From an uncultured Cellulophaga sp. (GTDB lineage Bacteria > Bacteroidota > Bacteroidia > Flavobacteriales > Flavobacteriaceae): a DNA stretch of 64,000 bases. Positions 1 through 8,025 of the stretch are shown here, piece after piece. The translations under genes and the position numbers were made by a program. Location: NCBI GenBank assembly GCA_947491225.1, contig CANLIE010000011.1, positions 1 to 64,000 on the forward strand, given 5' to 3'. Position 1 is the stretch's first letter. Each line of letters begins with the position of its first letter. Under the pieces are notes generated by a model that was given only the letters and a program-made list of their open reading frames with translations, was not told where the DNA came from and did no database searches.

Positions 1-136
1 AATCAACCAAAAATCGAGTTTCAAAAAGACTTATTTTCATCAAAAACATAGAAAAACAACCTGTTTACTAAAAATGACAAAGGGTTCTTCTCTATTTTGA
101 AAAACTTTCGGATGATTGTGATTTATTTATATTATT
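1..136 (+). other. End of an upstream transcription unit, frame unresolved
   Basis: The window opens upstream of a rho-independent terminator that points along the plus strand, so a gene probably ends here. All three forward frames reach a stop quickly, at about 51, 100 and 71. None has a recognisable C-terminus, so I cannot say which frame is coding. Confidence 0.3.
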
Positions 137-168
137 AAAAGGGTGTTTGTGTAACAGACACCTTTTTT
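137..168 (+). terminator. Rho-independent terminator
   Basis: An 8-bp stem (GGTGTTTG pairing with CAGACACC, one G-U wobble) has a 5-base loop, is followed by six T and preceded by AAAA. It would end the unit that lies before the window. Confidence 0.75.
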
Positions 169-186
169 ATTTGTATTAATTTAATC

Positions 187-263
187 AAACCAACTCACTA
201 TGAAAGATTTATTTAAAGAAGAAGAAGAAGTACAAGAAACTATAAAAAGGATAAATAGCTGAG
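187..263 (+). pseudogene. Truncated duplicate of the 5' end of the DUF1569 gene
   Basis: This stretch repeats the last 13 bases of the leader and the first 18 codons of the DUF1569 gene at 3053 almost exactly. It reads MKDLFKEEEEVQETIKRINS and then TGA (200-262). The only differences are one extra GAA codon in the Glu run and loss of homology after ATAAATA, where eight bases appear deleted before a shared GCTGA. It cannot encode a working DUF1569 protein. The copy lies about 2.85 kb upstream of the intact gene, with a beta-helix lipoprotein gene in between, so it marks a past duplication or insertion. Confidence 0.85.
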
Positions 264-418
264 CCTTAAAAAGAAGTAAAATATTGACTATAAATAATTT
301 ACGGTTGTTTTTTTTTAATATGTAAATTTTGCTTAAAAGACAAGGTTTTCTTAACTTATGGTAAACCATATATTTACACCAATTTATTAAAATTTATCAC
401 TTTAAAATTATATTTATA

Positions 419-456
419 TAATAAACTTTAAAATCTTTAGTTACTAGATTAGTACA
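419..456 (+). repeat. Diverged repeat, copy 1 (leader of beta-helix gene)
   Basis: The bases upstream of the beta-helix gene match the region upstream of the DUF1569 gene (2974-3013). A shared core TTTAAAATCTTTA is followed by ACTA-AT-AGTA words. I count roughly 32 of 38 positions alike with one gap. It is probably a duplicated promoter or leader segment. Confidence 0.6.
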
Positions 457-477
457 TAGCTTAAACAAGTATCAAAA

Positions 478-2616
478 ATGAAAAAAGCACCTTATTGCCT
501 ACTTATTCTTATAAGTTGTATTGTTATTTCTTGTAGTAATGAAAATCTAGACGAAGTGATTTCTGATCAAACTGACACTAATAATAGTGGCAACATAACT
601 GATCCTGATATACCACCAAATGTAATTACTACTCCTTGTGGAGAAATTGACATAAAAGAAGGTGGTGAAATTATAATAGATTGTGTATGGAATCTTAATG
701 AAAATACAATTAATATTCCTACTAATGTAACTTTAAAATTTGGTAAAGGAGATATTATTAATGGAACCTTAAATTTCTCTAATGGAGGAAAAATTGCAGG
801 AGAGCTTTTAAACGCTACTTTAAAGATCAAAGGTGATGTAGAACTTATAGATAATGATCCTGACCCTAAAATACTTCCTTTTAAATTTTATGCCTCGCGA
901 TGGGATATTGTGGAAGGTAAAACCACAAAACTAGTAGCTTTCAAAAACCATGAGAATATACAAGAAGTAGTTAATCTCATTAAAAAATTAAAGGGTACAA
1001 CTTTTATGATTAATAAACTAGATGCTTATTTTGAAGCTAATAGTGGTGTTCACTTTGGCACCCCTGCAATTGAATTACCATCTGATTTCCATCTTCAAAT
1101 GTCAGAAAACACATATTTACGTGTTTTTCCTGTACAAGATCCAAAATTTACTACAAGAATTCTTAAAATATATAAAGGTAAAAATATTACCGTTTCTGGA
1201 GGTTTTATAATAGGAGACAGAAAAGAACGTAAATCCAATGAGGGAGGTAATGTTTTATTTGAAATAAAAGGAGGACAAAATATTATAATAAAAAATGTAA
1301 CTATGAATTTTTCATCATTAACTGGTCTTACAATTAATAGTGAATTATTCCCTGGTGATTCAGACTACATTCCTAGCAAAAATGTTTTAGTAACAAATTG
1401 TACTTTTGACTCTAATAGAGCCAATAATTTATCAATAACTGATGGTGAAGACATAATAGTAGAACAATGCAAATCATATAGAGCAGGTATTGATATTGGG
1501 AATTCTAAAGGAACTGCTCCAAGAATTGGTATTGTAGTAGAGCCAGTACAAGGTCAAAAAGTAGAACGAGTTATCATTAGAGATAATATTGTAAAAGAAA
1601 GTGCTGGTAATTCCATTTTAATTGCTTGGGGTAATGATTTCGAAATATCAGGTAACAAAGCAGAGAATGGTGTAGGGTGGAATGGTGCCTCAAATGTAAG
1701 AATCATTAACAATCCATCTCTTGAAGGTGGTATCATAGCGGGTTTTCATGATGGTTTTACATTAAGCCATAGTATTGGAAATGTGATTTCTGGAAATAAA
1801 ATATTAAATACACCAACTGGTATACAAGCAACAAATGATGATATTAAAATATTTGAAAACACAATTACCAACTGCAAAGTAGGAATGATGTTAAGAAATC
1901 TTGCTGATACTGATATATATAACAATACAATAACTAGTAATATCGAAGATAGTTTTGGATTTAATGCACAAAATTCTATAAATAATGTAATCATTAAAGA
2001 AAATACCGTAACATTAGAAAATGGTAGATCCATTTCTATGGAAGGTATTAATACAGAAGACACTTATAAAAATAACCTTATCACTATAAGAGATAATACT
2101 TTTAAATGTGGTAAAGCAGGTAGAATATTATACAGTAATGGTTTTCATATTATCGAAAATACATTTTATATATCTGGTTTTGGCATTACTAGCTCACAAA
2201 ATATATTAGTTCATAAGAATAGAATTGAAGCCAGTAACGGTCAATCAGCTTTATATATTAATAACTATACGTCAGTAAAAGATATTGCAATAACTGAAAA
2301 CACTTTTGACAATAGGAGTTCTAGTCGTTTAAGTGCCTATGGACTTAAAATAAATATAGTAGGAAATAATGCTCTTGCTGAAGATACTAATATTGTCATC
2401 AAAAAAAATGTTATAAAAACTCTTGGAGAGAACTTTGGAATTCATCTAAAAGGCTTGAATGGTTTAGATATTTCTAATAATACTATTAGTATTAGTAGTA
2501 GCTGCTGTATTTCTTCTATTTATTTTAGAGGAAATAATTCTAAAATTCAAAATAACAAAGTACTTAATACAGATATAAAAGGGAATAATAATATAATTGA
2601 TAATAATAAATTATAA
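478..2616 (+). CDS. Right-handed parallel beta-helix lipoprotein
   Basis: Predicted surface or periplasmic lipoprotein of 712 residues. A hydrophobic signal ends in an SPII lipobox (VIS-C19), followed by an acidic, Asn/Asp-rich linker. From about residue 225 to the end the sequence is a run of short Asn-, Ile- and Gly-rich turns (patterns such as NVxIxxNTF and IxxNxI) typical of right-handed beta-helix (pectin-lyase-like, NosD/PF13229) proteins. Members of this fold include polysaccharide lyases, epimerases and adhesins. I see no motif that assigns a substrate, so enzymatic activity is not established. The gene stands alone between two duplicated segments related to the DUF1569 locus, which suggests it was inserted there. 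There is no SusC/SusD pair or CAZyme neighbour to mark a polysaccharide-utilisation locus. Confidence 0.8.
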   Translation: MKKAPYCLLILISCIVISCSNENLDEVISDQTDTNNSGNITDPDIPPNVITTPCGEIDIKEGGEIIIDCVWNLNENTINIPTNVTLKFGKGDIINGTLNFSNGGKIAGELLNATLKIKGDVELIDNDPDPKILPFKFYASRWDIVEGKTTKLVAFKNHENIQEVVNLIKKLKGTTFMINKLDAYFEANSGVHFGTPAIELPSDFHLQMSENTYLRVFPVQDPKFTTRILKIYKGKNITVSGGFIIGDRKERKSNEGGNVLFEIKGGQNIIIKNVTMNFSSLTGLTINSELFPGDSDYIPSKNVLVTNCTFDSNRANNLSITDGEDIIVEQCKSYRAGIDIGNSKGTAPRIGIVVEPVQGQKVERVIIRDNIVKESAGNSILIAWGNDFEISGNKAENGVGWNGASNVRIINNPSLEGGIIAGFHDGFTLSHSIGNVISGNKILNTPTGIQATNDDIKIFENTITNCKVGMMLRNLADTDIYNNTITSNIEDSFGFNAQNSINNVIIKENTVTLENGRSISMEGINTEDTYKNNLITIRDNTFKCGKAGRILYSNGFHIIENTFYISGFGITSSQNILVHKNRIEASNGQSALYINNYTSVKDIAITENTFDNRSSSRLSAYGLKINIVGNNALAEDTNIVIKKNVIKTLGENFGIHLKGLNGLDISNNTISISSSCCISSIYFRGNNSKIQNNKVLNTDIKGNNNIIDNNKL

Positions 2617-2673
2617 TTGCTTTATTTATAAAAAGCTTTTTGTAGATCCGTAAAGGTTTAATAAACTTAAAAA

Positions 2674-2760
2674 GTACGTTATTCTGAACTTGTTTCAGAA
2701 TCGCATAATACTTTAAATCAATACAATAATATGAGACCCTGAAATAAATTCAGGGTGCTA
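2674..2760 (+). repeat. Two-hairpin REP-like intergenic element
   Basis: Two perfect 8-bp hairpins lie about 34 bases apart: ATTCTGAA-CTTGT-TTCAGAAT (2681-2701) and ACCCTGAA-ATAAA-TTCAGGGT (2736-2756). The inner sequences are inverted copies of each other (CTGAACTTGTTTCAG against CTGAAATAAATTCAG). The form is that of a bacterial interspersed REP/BIME-like element. Related single units occur at 11230-11262 and 46565-46590. The rest of the 436-base gene-free stretch 2617-3052 holds only the candidate promoter boxes of the next gene. Confidence 0.7.
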
Positions 2761-2964
2761 TGTTAATCATATGACTAAATACGGACATACAATAAAAGTT
2801 TAAACCAATTTTATAATAGTAATTCTAGGTAAAAATAATCTTAAAATACTATTTTACCTTATACTTTTAAATTTAACTATTATCTGTAAAAGAAGTGACT
2901 TAATGACAAATTATTTCTATTACTAGAAACCATCATTAAAAAAGTTAAGAATATTTATTAAAAC

Positions 2965-3026
2965 TAAATTTGGGTAATAAATTTTAAAATCTTTAATTGA
3001 CTAAATCAGTATTTAAACTAAGTTTG
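2965..3026 (+). promoter_or_regulatory. Candidate promoter boxes of DUF1569 gene
   Basis: Two matches to the Bacteroidota -7 consensus TAnnTTTG occur: TAAATTTG at 2965-2972 and TAAGTTTG at 3019-3026. The second would start transcription about 20 bases before the ATG. No clear -33 TTTG was found, so either could be the real one. The repeat shared with 419-456 lies between them (2974-3013). Confidence 0.4.
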
Positions 3027-3052
3027 AATCTAAGAAATTAAACCAACTCACT

Positions 3053-3505
3053 ATGAAAGATTTATTTAAAGAAGAAGAAGTACAAGAAACTATAAAAAGG
3101 ATAAATACCCTTACTGCTGAAACAAATGGTTTATGGGGAAAAATGCACGTAAGTCAGATGTTGGCCCATTGTTGTGTGGCTTATGAAATGACATATGAAA
3201 ACAAGTACCCTAAACCCAATGCAATAAAAAAAGCATTATTGAAAACTTTTGTTAAAAAAGCTGTTGTTGGAGATAAACCTTATCCAAAAAATGGGAGAAC
3301 AGCACCAGAATTTTTAATTACAGATAATAGGGATTTTGAGTTAGAAAGAAAAAGATTGATTCAATACATTGAAAAAACCCAAAAACTTGGTGCTGAATAT
3401 TTTAATAACAAAGAATCGCATTCTTTTGGGAAGCTTACCAAAAAAGAGTGGAATACAATGTTCTCTAAACATCTAGACCATCATTTAACTCAGTTTGGGG
3501 TTTGA
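3053..3505 (+). CDS. DUF1569 (DinB-superfamily) protein
   Basis: Protein of 150 residues matching the DUF1569 family, a branch of the DinB/YfiT-like four-helix metalloprotein fold. It shows the family's N-terminal GKMHVSQMLAHC helix and the C-terminal HLDHHLTQFGV motif. The His residues at these two sites are the usual metal ligands of the superfamily. There is no signal peptide or membrane segment, so it is cytoplasmic. The biochemical role of DUF1569 is not known; relatives include mycothiol- or bacillithiol-dependent transferases, but that cannot be carried over. It is monocistronic and followed by fabG, which has its own promoter-like box. A broken copy of its first 18 codons lies at 200-262. 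Confidence 0.85.
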   Translation: MKDLFKEEEVQETIKRINTLTAETNGLWGKMHVSQMLAHCCVAYEMTYENKYPKPNAIKKALLKTFVKKAVVGDKPYPKNGRTAPEFLITDNRDFELERKRLIQYIEKTQKLGAEYFNNKESHSFGKLTKKEWNTMFSKHLDHHLTQFGV

Positions 3506-3617
3506 TTGCTAATTTATTGTGAATTAGAAACCAAAACTGAAAATTATTTGCATTCAGACTTTTTAAAATCAACCTTAAAAATTAATGCCATAACTTTTAA
3601 AGGTCTAAAACAAAGAC

Positions 3618-3625
3618 TATATTTG
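3618..3625 (+). promoter_or_regulatory. Candidate fabG promoter -7 box
   Basis: TATATTTG fits the Bacteroidota -7 consensus TAnnTTTG and lies 27 bases before the fabG ATG. The -33 region is only a T-rich tract. Confidence 0.45.
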
Positions 3626-3652
3626 ACTAGCAACAACGCAAAATTGTATTAA

Positions 3653-4399
3653 ATGAAATTGTTAGAAGGAAAAAATGTAATTATTACTGGTGCAAGCAGA
3701 GGTATTGGTATGGGTATAGCTAAAATATTTGCAGAAAATGGCGCAAATGTAGCATTTACATATAGCTCAAGTGAAGCTCCTGCTTTAGAATTGGAAAAAG
3801 AATTAATAGCTAATGGAGTAAAAGCTAAAGCATATAAGAGTAATGCTGCAAGTTATACTCAGTCTGAAGAGTTAGTAGCAAAAGTATTGGAAGATTTTGG
3901 AGGAATAGATGTATTAATTAATAATGCAGGGATTACCAAGGATAACTTACTAATGCGTATGGGTGAGGAAGATTTTGACTCTGTAATTGAAATTAACTTA
4001 AAGTCTGTCTTTAATATGACGAAAGCAGTACAGCGTACAATGTTAAAGCAACGCAAAGGATCTATCATTAATATGAGTAGTGTTGTTGGTGTTAAAGGAA
4101 ATGCCGGACAAACTAACTATGCAGCATCTAAAGCTGGTATGATTGGTTTTACCAAATCCGTGGCATTAGAATTAGGTTCTAGAAATATAAGATGTAATGC
4201 AATTGCACCAGGCTTTATAGAGACTGAAATGACAGATAAATTAGATGATAAAATAGTACAAGGATGGAGAGATGGTATCCCTTTAAAAAGAGGGGGTTCA
4301 CCAGATGATGTAGCAAATGCATGTCTGTTTTTTGCATCAGATTTATCTGCGTATATAACAGGACAAGTATTGAATGTTGATGGCGGAATGCTTACCTAA
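3653..4399 (+). CDS. fabG: 3-oxoacyl-[acyl-carrier-protein] reductase
   Basis: Classical short-chain dehydrogenase of 248 residues, the usual FabG length. It reduces 3-oxoacyl-ACP with NADPH in each round of type II fatty-acid elongation in the cytoplasm. Visible motifs are the Rossmann TGASRGIG (12-19), NNAG (90-93) and the catalytic set N115, S143, Y156 and K160 (YAASK). The C-terminus GQVLNVDGGM is the typical FabG ending. The start is fixed by the Rossmann strand and by a TAnnTTTG box just upstream. No other fab genes are adjacent. SDR paralogues can be misnamed, but the match to FabG is close throughout. Confidence 0.93.
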   Translation: MKLLEGKNVIITGASRGIGMGIAKIFAENGANVAFTYSSSEAPALELEKELIANGVKAKAYKSNAASYTQSEELVAKVLEDFGGIDVLINNAGITKDNLLMRMGEEDFDSVIEINLKSVFNMTKAVQRTMLKQRKGSIINMSSVVGVKGNAGQTNYAASKAGMIGFTKSVALELGSRNIRCNAIAPGFIETEMTDKLDDKIVQGWRDGIPLKRGGSPDDVANACLFFASDLSAYITGQVLNVDGGMLT

Positions 4400-4469
4400 T
4401 AAAAAGGTATTCAATATTTTTAATTGCAAAATACACTTTTGGTATAAATAATTAATAAATTTTACACAT

Positions 4470-4784
4470 ATGATATATGTTACAACCAATGATATAGCTG
4501 GTAGGGAAATTGAATCTCATATAGGTACTGTGCGCGGTAGTACAGTGAGAGCTAGAAATATTGGAAGAGATATTTTTGCAGGCTTAAAAAATATAGTTGG
4601 TGGTGAGATTTCTGAATATACCAGATTGTTAGCAGATGCTAGAGAGCAAGCGATAAAAAGAATGTTAGATGATGCTCAAAAAAATGGAGCAGATGCTGTT
4701 GTAAATGTGAGGTTTACAACATCACAAGTAATGCAAGGAGCGGCAGAAATGTTAGCTTATGGCACTGCAGTTAAATTAAAATAG
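4470..4784 (+). CDS. YbjQ/UPF0145 family protein
   Basis: Protein of 104 residues matching the YbjQ family (once called heavy-metal-binding). It starts with the typical strand MIYVTTNDIAGREI, has the conserved GTVRGSTVRARNIGRD segment and ends in an Ala-rich GADAVVNVRF strand. These small alpha/beta proteins form pentamers, and their biochemical role is unclear. The stop codon touches the ATG of the next gene (42-residue membrane peptide), so the two are translationally linked. They open a tight cluster with the VWA and SPFH membrane proteins, which suggests a membrane-associated role for this YbjQ. Confidence 0.88.
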   Translation: MIYVTTNDIAGREIESHIGTVRGSTVRARNIGRDIFAGLKNIVGGEISEYTRLLADAREQAIKRMLDDAQKNGADAVVNVRFTTSQVMQGAAEMLAYGTAVKLK

Positions 4785-4913
4785 ATGCAAGAACTTATTC
4801 TTTTGTTTTTTATGATTTTATTATTTGGTTCTGTTTTTGGAATCATAGTGTATTTTATCATAAAAAGAATAGAAGATAAAAAGAAAGAGAATTTTGAGAA
4901 AAGAGATAATTAA
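4785..4913 (+). CDS. Small single-pass membrane protein (42 aa)
   Basis: A 42-codon frame starts directly after the ybjQ stop and ends three bases before the VWA gene. It reads MQELILLFF, a hydrophobic run of about 25 residues, and then a strongly charged tail KRIEDKKKENFEKRDN. This is the layout of a genuine N-out/C-in single-span membrane peptide. Zero spacing to ybjQ and three bases to the next ATG make translation in the operon likely. I do not recognise a family. It may be an assembly or regulatory partner of the VWA or SPFH protein. Confidence 0.75.
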   Translation: MQELILLFFMILLFGSVFGIIVYFIIKRIEDKKKENFEKRDN

Positions 4914-4916
4914 AAC

Positions 4917-6947
4917 ATGCAGATAGAGACAGTACTGTGGGTTTTTTTAGCTGCTATTTTTGCACTATCATTGATTTTTTTTCAATATTATTATAAAACA
5001 AAAAGGAGAGGTAAACTTATAATCTTACTCTCCTTTTTACGTTTTTTAGGCGTTTTTGGAATTCTATTATTGTTGATTAATCCAAAATTTATTAAAAATG
5101 AATATAATTTAGAAAAAACCAACCTTGTAATCTTAACAGATAATTCTTCATCAATAAAAGATTTAAATGCAGATAAAGATGCTATGGAAGTTTTGGATAT
5201 ACTGCAACAAGATTCTGAATTAAAAAATAAATTTAAGATTAGTAATTATAATTTTGGCACTGATTTACAAGAAGCAGACTCTACTTTATTCACTGAACAA
5301 AACACAAATATTGGCGGCGCATTAAAATCCATAAAAGATGTTTATGAAAATACCAATGCTGCAATAATTTTACTTACAGATGGCAACCAAACAGTAGGAG
5401 AAGAATACGAATTTTTTGGAAATTCATCTAAAATTCCTGTGTTCCCAGTTGTTTTAGGAGATACTACAAAATATGAAGATTTAAAAATTACCCACGCGAA
5501 CATAAATAAATATGCTTTTCTAGAAAACAAATATCCCTTAGAAATTTATGTTGCATATAATGGTGATAATACAGTAAATGCAATATTAAGATTATTTGAA
5601 AATGGAAAAGAAGTATATCAAAAAAAACTATCTTTTTCAAAGTCTAATAATAGTAAAGTAGTAGAAACAAGTATAAAAGCAACTTCTGTTGGCGTTAAAA
5701 GGATAAAAGCAGAAATAAGTGTTTTGGAAGGAGAAAAAAATAAGGTAAATAATACTAAAATAGTAGCCCTAGAGGTTATTGATGAGAAAACCAATATAGC
5801 TATAATTACAAATACAATGCATCCTGATATAGGTGCCTTAAAAAAATCATTAGAAAGTAATGAACAACGATCTGTTTCCATTTTTTCGCCCAAAGAAAAT
5901 CTAAAAATTTTAGATAATATGGATTTGTTTGTACTATATCAACCAACATATTTATATAAAGAAGTTTTTGACTATGTTGATAGAGTAAATAAAAATTCAT
6001 TTATAATTGCAGGAACTAAAACAGATTGGAATTTTTTAAATACCATTCAATCTGAATACAATTTTGAAACAGGCTATCCAATACAAGAAATAGCACCTAT
6101 TTTTAATTCTTCTTTTTCCAAATTTGATGTTTCAGACTTTAATATTGATAATTTTCCACCTCTAAAGAGCAATGTTAGTCAGCTTATATCAACTAATGAA
6201 GGAACAATTTTAAACTCAAGTGTAAAGGGGATTAAAATAGAAAGCCCTTTGTTATCTGTAACAGATAATAAGACTAAAAAGCAAGTTTTTTTGTTTGGGG
6301 AGAATATATGGAAGTGGAGAATACAGACCTATCGAAATCAAACGGATTTTAATAATTTTGATGATTTTATAGGTAAATTAATATTGTATTTATCATCTTC
6401 TAAACCTAGAAACAGGTTTTTGTTAGATTATAAACAATTATTTTCAGGAAGTAATGAAGCATATATAAGAGCAACTGTTTTTGATGAGACTTTTGTGTTT
6501 GATACCAATGCTACTGTGGTGATAAAAATAAGAGGTAAAGAGAATGGTATATTCAAGGAAGTACCTATGTTACTAAATCAGCTTAATTATGAGGTAGATT
6601 TAAGTGCATTACCCGCTGGAGATTATGATTTTACAGCTAAGGTTAAGAATACTAATAGTATTGAATCTGGTTCATTTACGATTTTAGATTATGATATGGA
6701 AAAGCAATTTTCACACAGTGACTATCAAAAATTAAGCAGGTTGGCCATAACTACCACTGGTAAATTATATTATCCCAATACGGTTAAAAAACTTAATAAG
6801 CATTTAAAAGACGAAAGTAGATTTAAACCAGTACAAAGAAGCAAAGAAAATATTGTACCTTTGGTAGAGTTTAAATTTCTGCTAGCATTGGTTTTATTAG
6901 CTTTTGCGGCAGAATGGTTTATAAGAAAATATAACGGATTAACATAA
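4917..6947 (+). CDS. VWA-domain inner-membrane protein
   Basis: Protein of 676 residues. Two transmembrane segments lie at about 5-23 and 34-55, then a von Willebrand A domain with MIDAS-like DNSSS (D75, S77, S79) and a later TDG (LLTDGNQT). A long periplasmic-type region with Ig-like beta segments follows, and a final transmembrane segment sits near the C-terminus (FLLALVLLAFAAEWF). The plan resembles the BatA/BatB-type and large VWA membrane proteins of Bacteroidota, but none of the usual MoxR or Bat partners is here. Function is unknown; VWA domains normally mediate metal-dependent protein contacts. It sits between the 42-residue peptide and an SPFH protein, nine bases before the latter. 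Confidence 0.8.
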   Translation: MQIETVLWVFLAAIFALSLIFFQYYYKTKRRGKLIILLSFLRFLGVFGILLLLINPKFIKNEYNLEKTNLVILTDNSSSIKDLNADKDAMEVLDILQQDSELKNKFKISNYNFGTDLQEADSTLFTEQNTNIGGALKSIKDVYENTNAAIILLTDGNQTVGEEYEFFGNSSKIPVFPVVLGDTTKYEDLKITHANINKYAFLENKYPLEIYVAYNGDNTVNAILRLFENGKEVYQKKLSFSKSNNSKVVETSIKATSVGVKRIKAEISVLEGEKNKVNNTKIVALEVIDEKTNIAIITNTMHPDIGALKKSLESNEQRSVSIFSPKENLKILDNMDLFVLYQPTYLYKEVFDYVDRVNKNSFIIAGTKTDWNFLNTIQSEYNFETGYPIQEIAPIFNSSFSKFDVSDFNIDNFPPLKSNVSQLISTNEGTILNSSVKGIKIESPLLSVTDNKTKKQVFLFGENIWKWRIQTYRNQTDFNNFDDFIGKLILYLSSSKPRNRFLLDYKQLFSGSNEAYIRATVFDETFVFDTNATVVIKIRGKENGIFKEVPMLLNQLNYEVDLSALPAGDYDFTAKVKNTNSIESGSFTILDYDMEKQFSHSDYQKLSRLAITTTGKLYYPNTVKKLNKHLKDESRFKPVQRSKENIVPLVEFKFLLALVLLAFAAEWFIRKYNGLT

Positions 6948-6956
6948 AAAAAGAGA

Positions 6957-7772
6957 ATGGATAAATTACCAAAAATTGCATTGCCTATTATATTTGTAGT
7001 AGTATTAATTATAGTTTTAATATCAAAATCAGCAGTAACTATAGATTCTGGTCACGCTGGAGTATTATATGAAACACTTGGGGACGGTGTTGTTACAGAT
7101 GAACCTCCTATGGGAGAAGGTTTTCATATAGTAGCACCTTGGAATAAGGTATTTATTTATGAGGTACGTCAACAAGAGGTATTAGAGAAAATGAATGTAC
7201 TATCTAGTAATGGTTTAGATATTAAGTTAGAAGCTTCAGCTTGGTTTGAGCCAAAACGTAATGAATTAGGTAAATTACATCAAGAAAAAGGAGAAGATTA
7301 CATACAACGTGTATTATTACCAACAATACGTTCAGCAGCACGTTCTGTAGTTGGGCGTTATACACCAGAACAATTGTATTCTAGTAAAAGAGATGCTATA
7401 CAGCAAGAAATTTTTGATGAAACTAAGAAAATAGTAGATGGTGAATACATTCAGTTAAATGAAATTCTAGTTCGCGATGTAACATTACCGCCAACTATTA
7501 AAGATGCTATTGAGCGTAAATTAAGACAAGAACAAGAGTCTTTAGAATATGAATTTAGATTAGTAACTGCTAAGAAAGAAGCGGAGAAGGTAACTATAGA
7601 AGCGCAAGGTAAAGCAGATGCTAACCGAATATTAAGTGCATCTTTAAATGATCAAATTTTAAAAGATAAAGGGATAGATGCTACATTAAGATTAGCTGAA
7701 TCACCTAATTCTAAAGTTATTGTTGTTGGTGGAGGAGAAAATGGGTTACCTTTAATTTTAGGAAATAACTAA
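6957..7772 (+). CDS. Prohibitin/SPFH-domain membrane protein
   Basis: Protein of 271 residues with an N-terminal membrane anchor (IALPIIFVVVLIIVLI), a prohibitin-type SPFH domain from about 27 to 200 and an Ala/Glu-rich coiled-coil segment (KKEAEKVTIEAQGKADANRIL). Prohibitin-like proteins form large membrane rings that scaffold membrane proteins and often hold AAA proteases such as FtsH. Its place directly after the VWA membrane protein suggests these proteins form or tether one membrane complex. This is inference from gene order. No hairpin terminator is evident between this gene and the his leader. Confidence 0.88.
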   Translation: MDKLPKIALPIIFVVVLIIVLISKSAVTIDSGHAGVLYETLGDGVVTDEPPMGEGFHIVAPWNKVFIYEVRQQEVLEKMNVLSSNGLDIKLEASAWFEPKRNELGKLHQEKGEDYIQRVLLPTIRSAARSVVGRYTPEQLYSSKRDAIQQEIFDETKKIVDGEYIQLNEILVRDVTLPPTIKDAIERKLRQEQESLEYEFRLVTAKKEAEKVTIEAQGKADANRILSASLNDQILKDKGIDATLRLAESPNSKVIVVGGGENGLPLILGNN

Positions 7773-7849
7773 TTTTCAATTTAAATAGTGATAAATTTAA
7801 AATAACTTAAAAAATTGATTTTTATCTTTTTTATAAAATAAATTAATTT

Positions 7850-7857
7850 TACTTTTG
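7850..7857 (+). promoter_or_regulatory. Candidate his operon promoter -7 box
   Basis: TACTTTTG fits TAnnTTTG. Transcription would begin only a few bases before the ATG of the leader peptide, so the leader mRNA would be almost leaderless. A -33 element is not obvious. Confidence 0.5.
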
Positions 7858-7864
7858 CTTTATA

Positions 7865-7921
7865 ATGAGAAACAATAACACACATCATCATCACTTTACA
7901 ACTTGCTATCAAGCGAGCTAG
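7865..7921 (+). CDS. hisL: his operon leader peptide
   Basis: An 18-codon frame reads MRNNNTHHHHFTTCYQAS and stops. Four consecutive His codons (three CAT, one CAC) lie upstream of a terminator hairpin and of hisG. This is the signature of ribosome-mediated attenuation of histidine biosynthesis: ribosomes that stall for lack of charged His-tRNA would favour an antiterminator over the terminator. The peptide has no other expected function. It is too short for routine gene callers. Confidence 0.88.
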   Translation: MRNNNTHHHHFTTCYQAS

Positions 7922-7985
7922 AAGTGTTTTGCAGTGTTTAAACATAAATCTAACCCGTTTGAGAAATCGAACGGGTTTTTTTATT
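7902..7985 (+). promoter_or_regulatory. His attenuator (alternative hairpins plus terminator)
   Basis: The terminator stem is AACCCGTTTG (7952-7961) with CGAACGGGTT (7968-7977), loop AGAAAT, followed by a run of eight T. An upstream segment CAAGCGAG (7910-7917) can pair with CCCGTTTG (7954-7961, one mismatch and one wobble), which would break the terminator. The same segment can instead pair with CTTG (7902-7905). The pairings were found by eye, not by folding software. Confidence 0.75.
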
Positions 7986-8025
7986 TTTATCCATTTTGAT
8001 TTCTTGAACACATACTAAAAAAAGA

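Noticed and set aside
1-100. C-terminus of an upstream gene
   Set aside because: Three frames are open for 16-32 codons and none is recognisable, so no coding call is made.
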